Assembly (NCBI GenBank): GCA_905221605.1
Contig: CAJNDS010002567.1
Coordinates: forward strand, 294,914 to 358,913
From: Symbiodinium natans
Lineage: Eukaryota; Sar; Dinophyceae; Suessiales; Symbiodiniaceae
Direction of reading: 5' to 3'
DNA length: 64,000 nucleotides
Shown: piece after piece, positions 48,316 to 60,300 of the stretch
How positions within the stretch are numbered: position 1 is the first letter of the stretch
How the letters are laid out: each line of letters starts with the position of its first letter
The notes under the pieces: model-generated
Told to the model about the DNA's origin: nothing
Database searches by the model: none
What the model saw: the letters and a program-made list of their open reading frames with translations, nothing else
Position numbers and translations under genes: made by a program

Positions 48316-49700
48316 GTGACAGCTGCTGAGTTGAGACGGGTGTTGCTAGTCACATGGGAGCAGCCTCACTTTGAAGATCCTTTGCCGGGATGCCGAACGT
48401 GGCCGTCCGTCTCTACATTTTCTGTTCGCGTGACTTGTGTTCGAGAGTATGCTCGGCACAGCCGTCTGCATGACACGGCTGTCGCCGGTGACAAAAGCAA
48501 CTGCTCATACGTCACGCGGTTGCAGTACCTTGAACAGCGCTGCTACGTTGCCCCAAGCCACATTGTTGGTCAACTTGCAATGGCTGGGCTCAAACGCTAG
48601 ATGCACCGCCTTGCAAGGATGTATAGCGAAAAAGGATCAGCACTTGCGATCTTTTCACTTGCCTTGAAGAGAGTGATGTGTGGAACGTTCAGACTGTTGT
48701 GCTCTCATGTAGAAACGAATACGAATGTTCTACTCGCTCCGACATCATCTGACATCGTCCGACATCATCCTTGAGAGCAAGGCTTAATTCAAGCGTGACC
48801 GAAGGGCGCCGTGGGCTGCCATAGTCGTCTGTGGCATGGAAACCGTCGGTGTCTTGGGGCATGCCGTGTGTTTGTTAGCTCTGATGTGCCTTTTTAAGCG
48901 GGTCGTTAAGTCTTTTCGCAATGCTTTGAGTGCAAGGCTTCTGCTTTCGATCCCGCAAGCGAGAAGCTGATTGACATGCTTCGGCAAATTGCCTTCGAGG
49001 AGCTGCCGGAAGGCCCCGCCCGCAGTGCCTTGAATTTCCTCTTTGCCGCTCCTGCAATATCCTGCAATCGAGGCTGGACCTTGCGCCCCGTTGGATCCTA
49101 TATCTCAGGACGGGGAGGATGTCATGCAATCGTCTGTTCTCATGCGCGTTCAAGGTCCTAAGGTCTCTGTTGTTGCTTGCTTGCATGCGCGTTGGCTTGG
49201 CAGACACTGGGCTGGCACCTGCGATACTGGACCTTGCGCTTGTCTTCAGAGGGCAACGGCCGAGCAGCCTAGCATCCTACAGCAGTATTCAGGTTCTCAA
49301 GTCGACTGAGTTTGGTTGGTTTTGGGGTCGCAAGGCCGACCGGAGTGATAAGCAATTGACATACAGTGGCAAACGAGCAGTGCACCCTGGATTCTTGCTT
49401 TCAACGACCCCAGGCCTCCACCCCCAGGCATCATTGTGCCGAGGACGCAAATTATACCAATGCCGGGCTTGCGATCTGCTTTCCGTTGCTGCGGGCATTG
49501 AAGTTTAAGTTTCCCAACGCCAACATCTGACTCCAAGGTGGATCAGTTTGTGGGCGTGCTGAAACGTCGAGCTGGCAGAGCTGGTCGAGACAATCTGAGA
49601 TGCACTCAGGATGCGGAATCTCCGTCTTTCAGGCTGAAGGGGGAAATGGACCACAAGATTGAACAGATACAACTCGACAGGTAAGAAGATGTTGGGAGCG
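48316..49700 (+). CDS. unassigned multi-exon gene
   Basis: Segments with strong coding character are: 48943-49080 (FDPASEKLIDMLRQIAFEEL followed by PEGPARSALNFLFAAPA), about 49183-49290 (LADTGLAPAILDLALVFRGQ), and about 49541-49680 (DQFVGVLKRRAGRAGRDNLR, then EMDHKIEQIQLDR, ending at a GTAAG donor at 49681). An earlier segment, 48400-48597 (YVTRLQYLEQRCYVAPSHIV), may belong to the same gene. The composition is helical and charged. No family is recognised. Confidence 0.45.
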
Positions 49701-52180
49701 TGATGGAGCATGAAAATGCAAATGTGCTGACTTTTCCTGGCTTGGTGTTGCTTTTTGGAGGCTGCTGGCCTCCAACTTTGACGGTCCGTCTCGTGGACGA
49801 CAGGACTGTATGAAGAGATTCGATCTCATGAGCTCACCAGTGTCGCTGCTTTGGTTCCGATATGTCCTGATACATGTGTAGCAATCCCAGGAGATTGCCA
49901 TCTTTGAAGGAAATGAACAGTCGGGTGTCATGGACTCGATACTGAGGCCCCTGTCTGCATGTTGACAAGTAACTATCTTGGCTGAGCTCCATCTTTTCGT
50001 CCGTGTTCAACTTCAGTGGCTTTCAGTACGCCTGCAGTCATGAGGCCTACAGTCATAAGGCCCGTGTCCATGTTGTTCTGTGGGCAGGCAGATGTTGTCC
50101 TTGTCTCCACCTGCTCGACCTCTGGTCCGCCGAGTCAAGCCACAGCCTCAAAGAAAGGAGTGTCGCTTACAGGAGGCTCAGGGCTTATGTTGAGGTTGGC
50201 ATGCTGGCCTCATGTCCAGTAGTGCCTCCCTGCGCAAAGTCACACTTCGGTGGCAGTTCAAGCTGCCACGAACTCCAATATACTTAGCATGAAGACTGGC
50301 AGTCTCTTCAATACTTCGTGGCGGATGTCTGGTTCGCGCTTGAGTCCGCTCCACTGCGCTCCAACCTTCTCCCACCATCCGTCGAGTCAAGCGCAGCAGC
50401 CGAGACAACTTTGTTTTATAGTTCAGTGCAGGTGCGCATACGTGGAGAGAGTAAGAGACGGAATCAGGGGAGTCAGGTCTGAGACAGAAATTTTTAAAAT
50501 GCCCCTTTGCGCATCCTCAGGGATGGAGGCTTAATCAGAGGGCGGGGGACACTCATCGTTCTTAGCTTGGAAAGCAAAGGTTGAAGGGGACCAACCAGCA
50601 GAGCTCTCCAGTGCTGCATGTTTCGCACAAGGAATCTGCAGTCTTGGTTGTTTGGTGAGGATTTGACATGGGGAGGGTACCAGGAACACCCGCAGGTACA
50701 CCGCGGGCTGGTGCCCTGTTAAAAAGGCCCCAAGTTGCTCCGCCGTCTCACTTTCGCAGACTGGGCTCTGCCCCGAAACCTCGGGCGCACCGATGCGCGG
50801 GAAGTTCGCTCTTCAAGCCTGCTAAGAATTAGGAACAAGTTCGATAGGGGTCAGAATATGGTGGCAATCCGCGAAAGAAGAGGGGAGGGGTTGCGCATCA
50901 CGAAAGCTAGCAGCCTAGCTCCTTAGAGCTATGCGTCGTTGTGGTTTTAAAAGTCTCTTGGTGGGTCACACATGGCCTCGAGGTCTCATCTGGTTGATCT
51001 AGTTGAATCAGCACTAGTTAAATGTGCGCACTGCCCCCCCCCCCCCGCGGTATCGACAAGTGCTTTGCCCTTGCGCACGTGGCCTTGATCTCAAGTTCCG
51101 AGAGAGAGAGTGTGTAGACCCAGCCGACGGTCTTTGTCGACGTGCGCCAAGGGGCGGGGCGACGTCGCGGTGTACGCATGCAGGAAGGAAGTAAAAGCAA
51201 GTGGAAAAAGCATGGCCGGCTTTCGTCCTTTTGGGTGGGAATACTGAAGGGTGAGAAGAATATGAAGAGTAGGAACAATAGGAAGAGGAGTGCGGTGCAT
51301 ACAGTGTAGGTACCGTAGCATTTCGTTGGGGGTGGAAGGGTTCGAGGCGTGTACGCAGCAAAAGTTTCAGCGGAGGAATGTTGCAGGGGGACGCGGCATG
51401 TAATCTGGGCCCCCTGGGCCCTCGAGGGAAAGAGACACACACACACACACACACATCCGGCAACCATGGAAAAGGCGAGGCCATGGAGTAGAAGCTCCAG
51501 CAAGATGTGCCTCATCGTGCCTCCATAGGGGAAAGGTCTGGTGAGCGGACTCGTGTACGACAGCGTGGACGAGGCTGGGCCATGGAAAGAACGGGAACCC
51601 CGACAAGGAAGACATGCAGGTCCGCGGTCCGCGGTTCTTCACCTCATTGTCAAAGCCGCATTCTCAAGCTTGCCCAGATGCGCTTGGGCGCGGCTACCAC
51701 TTGCACCGACCGGTTTTCACTTTCAGTGCTCTCACCTGTGGTTGACGCCTCACTTCCTCACTTTAGTTCGTGCCATCCGAGCATGGGAATTCCCCGTTGA
51801 TCAAAATCTACATATCTAGGAATGTGGCCAGTGGTTTTGCTTTGGCTGCTGAAGGGCGGCGGGGGGCGGGGGTGTGGGAGGCAGGGTCAACGCATATGGT
51901 GTTGCCTGCGAGATTTCTATTTTCACGGCATGCACCAATAAGCTGTAGTACTGAAGGGAGAAGATGAGTTGATTACGGCGGGTGAACTTGGAGCCGAGGC
52001 TCTGGGCCCGATGTCGGCAGATGCATTTAAGAAGCCAAGGCACTGGCGTGCTTTCACTGCGCGGCTTGTGTGGCTTGTGTAATCATACTGGCCATGCTTG
52101 AGATTCACTCTGTGGCTTGTGGTCGTTGAGATTGCGCGAGAGATTCGCTTTGCCTGGCACTTGCCAGGCCTGCAGAACTG
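49700..52180. other. no gene assigned; low-complexity tracts
   Basis: Possible exon at about 50025-50180 (MRPTVIRPVSMLFCGQADVV). The 50735-50926 frame is open and arginine-rich but unassigned. Low-complexity runs include 13 C at 51034-51046 and (CA)n at about 51435-51456. Nothing else can be supported. Confidence 0.3.
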
Positions 52181-52189
52181 GACTTTGCT

Positions 52190-52319
52190 GGTTGTCTTCT
52201 TCCTGCAGCAGAAGCAGATGTTGCGAGCTGCTCAGTCCGTGACAGATGAATCTTTTTTCGCACGCCATGAGCTGCGAGAGAGGAGGGGGGAAGACCGGGA
52301 AGACCTGAGAGCAGCATGA
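52190..52319 (+). CDS. possible terminal exon of an unassigned gene
   Basis: The frame reads LQQKQMLRAAQSVTDESFFA then a run of charged residues (RHELRERRGEDREDLRAA) and stops at 52317-52319. The charged helical tail looks like a C-terminus. No upstream exon was linked to it with confidence. Confidence 0.35.
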
Positions 52320-52543
52320 ATGTCTCCAAACTGTCAAACGATGCTACGGTACATTACAGTACTCTCTGCCACCATATCCATTGGTGCACCAAAGCCATTT
52401 GTGCTCAGAGGTATTGTATGGGGCCTTGGGGTGGACGCAGTCAGGTGCAGGTCCTCAGATGAGGTCAAGTTAGTCAAGGTTTCCCCTGGATAGTATGTAG
52501 TGTAGGTGGATATCTGACTGGCAAAGGATCCGATGCTTGCTCG

Positions 52544-53437
52544 ATGAGGAAATCAAGATGTTCCCGCCGTGAGCTCGCCATGGTGCGGCAAATGCGTGAT
52601 TGCCGCGTGTCTGCATCGTGCGCTGTTGTTCTTATATCGTTTTGTCTTATATCAGATCCATGCAGCTTCTCATCATATGTGGGTTGGAAGGCGCCCACAG
52701 AGGGGAGTTGGCTTGTGAAGGGTCGTGCGATTCAATCACGTTTGATGGGCACTCGCATATGTGCTCGGGCCAAGCCACCAGAGCCGTCGGAGCAGCGAGC
52801 CCGACGAACCCAGATCCTCCAATGTAGCAGTGGGGCTTTAGCTTTGATGGGCTGGGCTGGATGGCTCGGCCAGAACGGCCAAGAAAGCAGTGTGGCTCGT
52901 GAGGTTGTGGTGCGCCTGGGCTTGGGAGCAGAGCGCATAGAGGATGCAACCAACTGGGAGCTGTCGTTCTTCAGAGCCACACTGGAGGCTGTCGCAAGCC
53001 AAGCGGCACGGACAGAGCGTGTGTTGTACCACTACACCGATCTTGACAGCGCTGCGGCTATTGTTAAAGGCCGACAAGGTCTCAAGCTGTCGCGTGGAGG
53101 TTACAGGGGTGGGGGCGTCTTCTTCTCAAAGCTGAGCCCGCTGGACGGCTTGCAAGGCTTGGATGGTCTCAAGGAAGGCGCAGCGAGCGCCCAACTCTGG
53201 CGAGAAGTTTTTCCAGCCTTTCGGGACGCGCAACTGCCAAGGAACTACGGTTCCGATTTCCCTGGAAGAGAGCACCAAGCCGATGCCGTTCTTGTTTGTT
53301 TTGCTGCAGAAAGCATGCTGGAAGACATCCCGTACCGGCAAAGCTCTTGCTTCATATCCTTGGAGAAGTTTCAAACCTTTGATGCTGAATTCTTTGCCTA
53401 CCGAAACATTCCAAGAGTGTACCGCTTGTCCCCTTAA
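52544..53437 (+). CDS. ADP-ribosyltransferase-like (HYT-type) protein, single exon
   Basis: Open frame of 297 residues. The C-terminal half holds RVLYHYTDLDSAAAIVKG at 159-176 and GGYRGGGVFFSKLSP at 185-199. The pattern LYHYT-x-A-x-xI-x-G followed by a G-G-V-(Y/F)-F segment is typical of small ADP-ribosyltransferase folds (PARP/HYD1-like), where the HYT histidine and tyrosine contact NAD. A catalytic glutamate was not assigned. The N-terminus includes a hydrophobic stretch (SCAVVLISFCLIS, 25-37) after basic residues, which could be a signal or membrane anchor; an alternative start is the Met at residue 13 or 17. Lack of introns is again notable. Enzymatic activity is inference from the motif. 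Confidence 0.6.
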   Translation: MRKSRCSRRELAMVRQMRDCRVSASCAVVLISFCLISDPCSFSSYVGWKAPTEGSWLVKGRAIQSRLMGTRICARAKPPEPSEQRARRTQILQCSSGALALMGWAGWLGQNGQESSVAREVVVRLGLGAERIEDATNWELSFFRATLEAVASQAARTERVLYHYTDLDSAAAIVKGRQGLKLSRGGYRGGGVFFSKLSPLDGLQGLDGLKEGAASAQLWREVFPAFRDAQLPRNYGSDFPGREHQADAVLVCFAAESMLEDIPYRQSSCFISLEKFQTFDAEFFAYRNIPRVYRLSP

Positions 53438-53439
53438 CT

Positions 53440-54520
53440 TAAGCGTTGGCCTGGATCGCAGCCGACATGCTTGTCCGTTCCCCGCTTGAAGCCAGAAAAA
53501 CATAGCGCGGGCATGCGTGGACATGACACTGACTCTGATCGCTGTGAAGCCTCGATGTTTGGTTGAAACATGTGCACCTGTATCCGAACATCCCAAAATC
53601 CACTTCCAGTCGACCCAGCTCGATTGGACACTCGGTTGTGAAGTGTCCAATCCTGGGACCTTGTGTAGCTCTCTGTAGGCCTGCGCTTCAGGATCTACCA
53701 GGCAGAGCATGCACTTCGGGAATGGGTGTGAAAGCAGTGACAAGTCAGCTCATGTTGGATTGGCCACTTGCTTGACTTGACAGGTTGTGCCCCAACACGA
53801 GATTCTGCATCAGACAGGCATGATTGTACTAGGAAGAGTAGCTTTGGCATGCTTCGGCCTTTGCATTCCTGGAAGGGAGATTCGGCTACTTCTGAGCGAG
53901 TTTGCCCAGTTCACCGCCCGATTCCTTTCAAGGCAAACAGCTAACACATGCTAACACCGTCCATCATCCAGTGCCATACGGGCCTGTAGGGAATATGGCT
54001 CCTGTTGCGAAGGCCGCACCCTCGCGACACCGTCAACATTTGGATTGGCAAGTTGGTTCCCACGGAGGCCTGAGTATGAACAGCCCTCGGAAACTGGATT
54101 CGAAGAACTAGGGGGTAGAACTTCTCAATTTTCGCCACGAGGGCCATCATGCTTCTGTTTCAGCATGTTTGCGCCTGACTGAGAAACTGACAAGGCACCT
54201 CCAGCAGCGCGATGGACGGTTGCAGATGAAAGTGTCGTTGTGCAGGACATGTTGGCGTGGATCATTCTGAAGCTTCCTGATGGCCGAAACATCTGAGTCA
54301 AAGCCAGCGAACAGCAGCCTGCTTGCAGGAGTTGATCCAGCTGCAGCAAGCCGCTGCTGGCAACGCTCCGCTCGGACCTCTCTCCATGTCTTCTGAGTCT
54401 TCTGCTGAAGTAGGTCGATGAGAGAGAGAGATTTGTGCAACCCCAAAGGGGCTGAAGCTTTTAGAGTCGACGTGCTACTTCCACAACAGCAGTGGACACC
54501 ATCACAAGAACGACCGGGTT
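53440..54520. other. no gene recognised
   Basis: Frames on both strands are short and unassigned. A GA run occurs at about 54420-54429. Confidence 0.3.
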
Positions 54521-54526
54521 GCTGGG

Positions 54527-55225
54527 TGCGGGGGTAAACTGGCAGCGCTTATCCGAGGTGGAGCCAGCCTTTCCAGCCCCTTCTGCGAGGCAGCTGCGCA
54601 CATCCAGAAGCCCAATTACCCCTTGATTGAGGATTTGCCTTGTAAGGCATTCGAGGGAAAACCCTCGCTCTTGCGCCGACTTAGATCTGAGAGAGCTGAG
54701 AGAATTCTGCGAATGCCAGGTCGCTCACAGCAAGGCGCGAATGAAGGCAGGAGAATGCACTGCTCGTTTGCCCCTTTAGTGACACTGCAAAGAGTAGAAC
54801 TTAGTAGAACTTTCTTGCTGTGCTCAAAAGGACGCATGGCCGAGTCACACTCGTCACACTCGACACCGCCACCGGTGTCCCGCAGAACTCCGAGACATGC
54901 CAGGAGATGGAACCGTGGATCGTGTTTGTTTTTTTGTACTTGTTTTAGCTGATGTGGTTTTTGTTATGTGTTTCGGGTGCTGTTGAGACAAGGTCCAGAG
55001 GGTCGGCTGTCCGCTGTCCGCCTTCATGGGCCCACTGGCCCCATGCCTCCATTGCCAGGTGCCAGCTTCCCACCGATGTGCTGTGCAAAGAATTGAGAAG
55101 ATTGAAAGCTTTGCACAGGTTCTCAGAAGGAAGCCGGGGAAGTGGAAGCAGATGGGTACATGTCAGACTGCATTCAGGCCCGCCTGGGCGGCTGGAATTG
55201 TACCTGTCGAAGTGTTGACCTTTTT
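54527..55225 (+). CDS. unassigned exons
   Basis: One continuous frame at about 54534-54720 reads KLAALIRGGASLSSPFCEAA then HIQKPNYPLIEDLPCKAFEG and RRLRSERAERILRMP. It has convincing coding character and is not repeat-derived. A second segment, about 55070-55170 (VQRIEKIESFAQVLRRKPGK then WKQMGTCQ), is probably another exon. No family is recognised. Confidence 0.4.
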
Positions 55226-55229
55226 TTTT

Positions 55230-57100
55230 GACTTGGTGCAAGGCTTATGCGGGCTTTGAGCAGCCCATGAACTTTGGTGGCAGGCTCGTTCAGGTCATTT
55301 GTGTTGGCGTCTGGTACTTAGTCGAGCTTGACAAGGTGGCACGTTGATGCGGACTGGTTGGCTTACAAGCGACAGGGACGCGATGTCTTGTGTTCTGCCT
55401 GGTCCTTGTTGTTTTCTTGCACGACCCAGGGCAACACGCGACACAGGGTGGGACGCTAAGGTGCAACTGGATCCGGAAGCTGCTGGCGAGCTTACTCGTG
55501 AAGGTTCCCTTCTTTAAGGGTATGGGCATGGGCTTCTGAGGGGCAGCTGACAGGATGGGCCAGAAGGTTCAACCGTCGAGAGTACCAGATCAGACTCGGC
55601 AAGGTGGGGAGAAGCGCATCAACTATGTAACGAGTTGGGGGGGGTGAGTTCGAGTTCAGGCAACTCGAGAGTACAGACGATGGTCGGCATATGCGCTGCG
55701 ACATGGAATGTCCAAGGCGGTGGGTCCTAGCCCGAAGGGTCCAAACTGTAGAATGCCATGGAGTTAATGTGAGTTAATGTGAGTTAATGTTTGCTCAGCT
55801 GCCGCAGAGTACCTGTGGACTTCAGGCCCATCCAACTACTCCTCGCGTCAGTGAGCAGAATACAAAGAAGGAGTTCGAGACTGCATACGCGAAGTGGCGC
55901 GTGAAGCTGCATCTCCCTTAGTCTTTATGCTGAGCTGCAAGTGGTAGCAGAGTTGCACTCAAACATGTAGAGCTCACAGCTGTTGGGTACTTGCTTTCGC
56001 CAAGTGAGGCCCCCGTAGAGAGCACAATCCCATCGCAAGCTTTCTGAAGACAAGGTAGTGGGAATGTGTAACGGCATGGCAATGGGGATGCCCGCCGAGG
56101 TTGTTTTCAGACAGGATGAAAAAACTGCACAGGGACATCCAAAACGTGTGGCCGTGTGTGGCCTCTTGGGGCAGAGCTGTTGGCGCAGCTTGTCTGCGCA
56201 CCAGCGTACAGAAGGCAACGGACACAGCATCTGCGACAGCAGGGCGCGCATTGATTGCATTGAGACTCAGCTGCGTGCATTGAGACTCAGCAACAGCAAC
56301 GAGACAACAGCAAACCGGCCCAGACATCTTTGTCAGGGCAGGGCAGTGAAGCACGGCATCGTACGGCCACGACTTGGCGCATTGAAAGATGCGCTGCCAG
56401 GCGCCTTTTCAGAGACATAATCTGTAGTCGACGTTCTGTTGCACCCATTCCTGGCAATGTAAGTAGACAGTTCAAAGCCTAAGTGCACTCTCGCTCAACA
56501 TGATTAAAACAAGAGCTGGGCTGTTCTGAACGAACATAAATAGGAGGATCCTCTCACTTAGCGGTCGGTACAGCGTCGCCAGCTTCTAAGGCACCAGCCT
56601 CTGAGATGACTCGCCTCTTTTACGAATTCGTTTGCGATACTGGCCTGCATGGCTGACCGGCCGTGCCTTTACTTTGAGTCCAGTTTGTTTCGCCCAGCTG
56701 CATGGTCTGCACGAGGTCGTGCGCAGGGTGTCATTGGCACCTTGTACATGCAGTTGCATGGGCAAGGAATCTGAGTTGTGGGAGAAGACATCTCGGATCT
56801 TTGGCGTTAAGGCAGTGCTGCCATTGCCTTGGCATGTGTGCTTCACAAGGTTCTGCTTTGTATACCCAACTTTGGTATAAGCAGCGGATGTTTCGGAGTT
56901 TTGAAGAAGCATGCGTGAGCCGCCATGCCAAGCAATCGAAAGACATTGGGGGGAATGAAAACCAGCGTGCTCGAGAGAATGTGGCTACGGATGCTTGAAC
57001 TGCAAAGCGCGTTTGCGTTGATATGCGCGGGGCTTGTTCGCTTCCCCTGGCTCTCAGTGTACTTCTTAGCCTTCCGTTTAGGCGCCGGACCGGGGCGGGC
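55230..57100. other. no gene recognised
   Basis: Mixed short frames. A triplicated GAGTTAATGT unit is at about 55762-55791. The frame at 56925-57070 contains a hydrophobic stretch (SAFALICAGLVRFPWLSVYF) but is probably 5' flanking or untranslated sequence of the centrin gene. Confidence 0.3.
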
Positions 57101-57108
57101 CACTGGGC

Positions 57109-58374
57109 ATGCCGCCGAAGGTCCGCAAGGTGCGAGCGCGGACTCGGACGGCAGTGGCCCCAACTCCTGGCGCGCGCGCGCAGCGAATTTCGGGCTCACG
57201 GCTTGGTACTGTTGTACCTTTGTATCTCAGGAGCTCAAAGATGAGCAGAAGGCCATGGCCATAGATGCCATCGCGGTGATTGTGAACATGTTGCTTCTGT
57301 TGGCCTTGTCAACTTAGGCCGAAATCAAGGAAGCCTTCGACCTTTTCGACACAGATGGCACAGGAACCATTGAAGCCAAGGAGCTCAAGGCCTTCAAGCA
57401 CTTGCCAAGCCGTGTGGGCAGATTTGCAGTCCTTTCGCACTCTCGCATTCGCTTTGAAGCAAGTACTTGTGCCAGGTGGCACTGCGAGCGCTGGGTTTTG
57501 AGCCCAAAAAAGAAGAGTTGAAAAAACTCGCGAACTTGGCACGTTTGAAGCAGCCCTTCCGTGAAGAAGCGAGCCGCAAAGAGCCTCTATGAACAAGCGG
57601 CAAGGGGTGAGTGGTGCTTGCTGTCGCAGAGATGCAGCACGTGCACATGCCAACTCGTCTCCGTCATGAACATGGCGTTCTCCCGGCAGCAGCAATGGCA
57701 GGTGTCCGATCTGGACAAGAGCGGCAGTTCGCATGTCCAGGCCTTGTGTTGCGAAGATCACTTGGACTTGAGGGAGCATCCGCTGGTGCCTTGCAGGGTA
57801 TGCTAGACTTCAATGAGTTTCTGGAGATTATGACAGCCAAGATGAGCGAGAAGGCTCATGCAAGACGTCCTGGCACTGAAGGTGTGAAAGTTTGTTCTGG
57901 TGAGGATTCCAAGGAGCAGATCCTGAAAGCATTTCAGCTTTTCAAGGCCTGGGTTTGGCGAATGGGCATCCTTCATGCTTTCATATGCTTTCATAGCTTT
58001 CATCGCTTGAGCCAATTTTGACGACAGGGGCCATCTGGAAAGATCTCGTTTGATGACCTGAAGGCGGTTGCAAAGGATCCGCATGCACACTTCTAGATGC
58101 AGCAGTTGCTTACAGTCTTATAGTTGCTTGGCTTTTGTGGTCAGTGGTGCGCGCGTTGTTGCATGAGGAGCTTGGAGAGACCATGTCGGATGAGGAGCTG
58201 CAGGAGATGATCCGGGAAGCCGACAAAGATGATGATGGTGAGGTGCCCCTCTCGGTCCTCGTCGTGTTAGCTCTGTTTAAAGAGTGTCTAGGCTACTGTC
58301 GGAATGGTAGACTAAAATTCAGCGAGGTTAGCGAGGAAGAGTTCATGAGAATTATTCGCCGGCCTGATGCTTAG
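57109..58374 (+). CDS. centrin (caltractin), four EF-hands, eight or more exons
   Basis: Calcium-binding protein of centrosomes, basal bodies and flagellar roots. A basic N-terminus starts at 57109 ([18 protein letters not shown]), followed by 57231-57251 (ELKDEQK), 57318-57389 ([22 protein letters not shown]1), 57476-about 57529 ([18 protein letters not shown]), 57702-57730 ([11 protein letters not shown]2), about 57797-57853 ([17 protein letters not shown]), 57905-about 57945 ([13 protein letters not shown]), 58029-58076 ([16 protein letters not shown]3), 58168-58242 ([20 protein letters not shown] then DDDGE) and 58327-58374 ([15 protein letters not shown], stop). EF1 and EF4 keep full loops; EF2 has S-for-D changes, and EF3 lacks acidic positions at the junction, so those sites may bind weakly. 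Introns: 57252-57317, 57390-57475 and 57854-57904 (GC), 58077-58167 (GA), 58243-58326 (GT). The joins around EF2 and EF3 are not fully resolved. Confidence 0.9.
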
Positions 58375-58379
58375 AGACG

Positions 58380-59590
58380 GGGTCATGGCAGTGGGCAGTG
58401 CAGATTGTACATGCACTATCATGCACTCAAGGTCTACTCTGTAAGCAACGCCCTGTCAAACTGACGGCTGAATCTGTTCCAACGAGAGCGGAGACTGAGA
58501 GTGGAAAGTAGCTGACAAGCTCGGGCTTTAGGTGGCAAAATATGACACTTGTGTGAGAAGTGTTATGAAGTCATGAAGTGTTTTTCAGTTTCACACCTTT
58601 GTGCACGTTTTGAGTTTCACTTGCATGCGTTGGGGGCACGCCCGGCAGACAAGGCCTGGGTGGCATCCAAAAATCAGGTGACAGCCGGTGCCAGCTTTGG
58701 ACGTGCAACTGGCAACACTAAGTCACTGGCCTCAGCAATCACATGTCAGTCAAACTCTTCGCAGGTCAGGCAGTTTCCGCAGTTTCCAGGTCGGTGTTTG
58801 TGTTTACGAAGTATGTTCTGGAGTTTCTTATCGGGGTGCTCGTGAAGGTGACATGCTACACGGAGGTCGCACGATCAAACATGAGTTATGACCCTTGGCA
58901 TGATGAATTCTGCGGACAATGATCAGCAGACAAAAATCAGAGCGGCGCAAATGCAATCTAGCTTTCACTTTCCGGCACTGCCGTACGAGCAGTCTCAGCT
59001 CTGCAATGGAAAAACTGGCAAAGCACCAGAATGCGCTTGGACAGCCCTGCCCTCAGGTCTCTTTCACTTGAAGGTCACCCGTGCTGCTTTTCAGAACCTG
59101 TGAGGTACTCGTCCCTGGGCACAGAAGTCTTTTTCACCGAGTTTGGTGCCGACTGGACTTCTTACAGGTCGCGACATGCAGCGGGCAGAAGAGAACCCGC
59201 GTACCCAAGAAGACACAAGACTGGACGACGCCATCAGCCCCGGTAGACATGCTGCAATGACATGTGACAGGTCTGCACGCAACCGCCGGCGAGTGGACTT
59301 CAGCGGCCCGCAATGGTGGCTCGACAGCAGCTTCCCTTGCGGCTGAGCAGTTGTCGCATAGCGTCTCCGTCTGCCATGCTGTAGATGACTGTAGACTGTA
59401 GACGTCATGCAGAATGACCAGGAGCTTGGAAACGCTCGAAGGCGAGCATGAGAATGGTCTTATGCACAAGCAGTTTATTCGTGAGCACATAGTATCTCGG
59501 CAGACCCGTCATACTTGCGTTGTTAAAGATGTGCACTCCAGCAAAGTGAAGAGCCAAGGAAGTTCTTAACTTGGCAAAGAACAAGTTGAC
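58380..59590. other. no gene recognised
   Basis: About 1.2 kb between centrin and the LRR gene. Short frames only; none with motifs. Confidence 0.35.
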
Positions 59591-59734
59591 TGACATTGGG
59601 TGTCTCAATGCAATGAAGGATGCTTGCCGGACTCCCAAGCTCAAGATTTTTCCCCGACCATAGGTTCTCCCGTGAGCATCGTGGCTTCGTGGCATACTAA
59701 GGACACAAGAACCTTCGAATTTCGTCGACTGCAG

Positions 59735-60300
59735 ATTCTAAATGCGTCACGCAACATGCTGACGTTTGTCAAGTTGGTCAATCCGAGCTTGACAGAGATC
59801 AACCTGAGTCACAACGAGCTCATCAAGCTCCCTGACTTCTCAGCGCTGACTCAGCTGAGCAAGCTGCTCTTGTCTCACAACGACATCGACGATATGCCGC
59901 TTGACAGCTTTGTAATCGCATTTTGCCGTCAATTTTGCCACTTCATGCTCCCATGAGATGTGCAGGCTAGATCAGTTTGGACAGCTGCAAAAGCTGCGCG
60001 TCCTCGACCTATCGTCAAACAGATTTTCCTGGCGACCAACTCTTTTCAAAAAACAGCTCAGCCACCTGGAGAGGATACACTTGGAAGAGCTGAGGCCGAC
60101 AGCTTCAAAAATCGAACATAACGTGAGGGCTGTTCCTATGTGCTGCTGTTGCGTTGTTTTTGTTACCCCTTTTCTGCCCTCAGGTTTTGGCCAAATCCCT
60201 TTGCCGAGGGGTTCAAGGAATACCAATTCATCAGCGCGACAACCCTGACATCCCTCACCTCCCTGGACGGCTTTCAGATAGACTCGGACCTGAGGCCAAA
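59735..60300 (+). CDS. leucine-rich repeat protein with LRR-cap
   Basis: The exon ending at 59898 reads LQILNASRNMLTFVKL, then LTEINLSHNELIKLPDFSAL and LSKLLLSHNDIDDMP, three LxxLxLxxNxL repeats. Intron 59899-59965 (GC-AG, 67 bp) joins MP to LDQFGQLQKLRVLDLSSNRF and keeps the repeat phase. HLERIHLEE follows. After another intron, about 60190-60280 gives NPFAEGFKEYQFISATTLTS then LTSLDGFQ, the NPF...Y...L..LDG pattern of LRR-cap domains. Proteins of this type include axonemal and SDS22-like factors. The neighbouring centrin makes a flagellar role attractive, but that is inference. The frame remains open to about 60480 (VSRRFQLRVQADQLHLNIAD), so more exons may follow. Start codon not identified (59600 is the first upstream ATG in frame). 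Confidence 0.75.
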
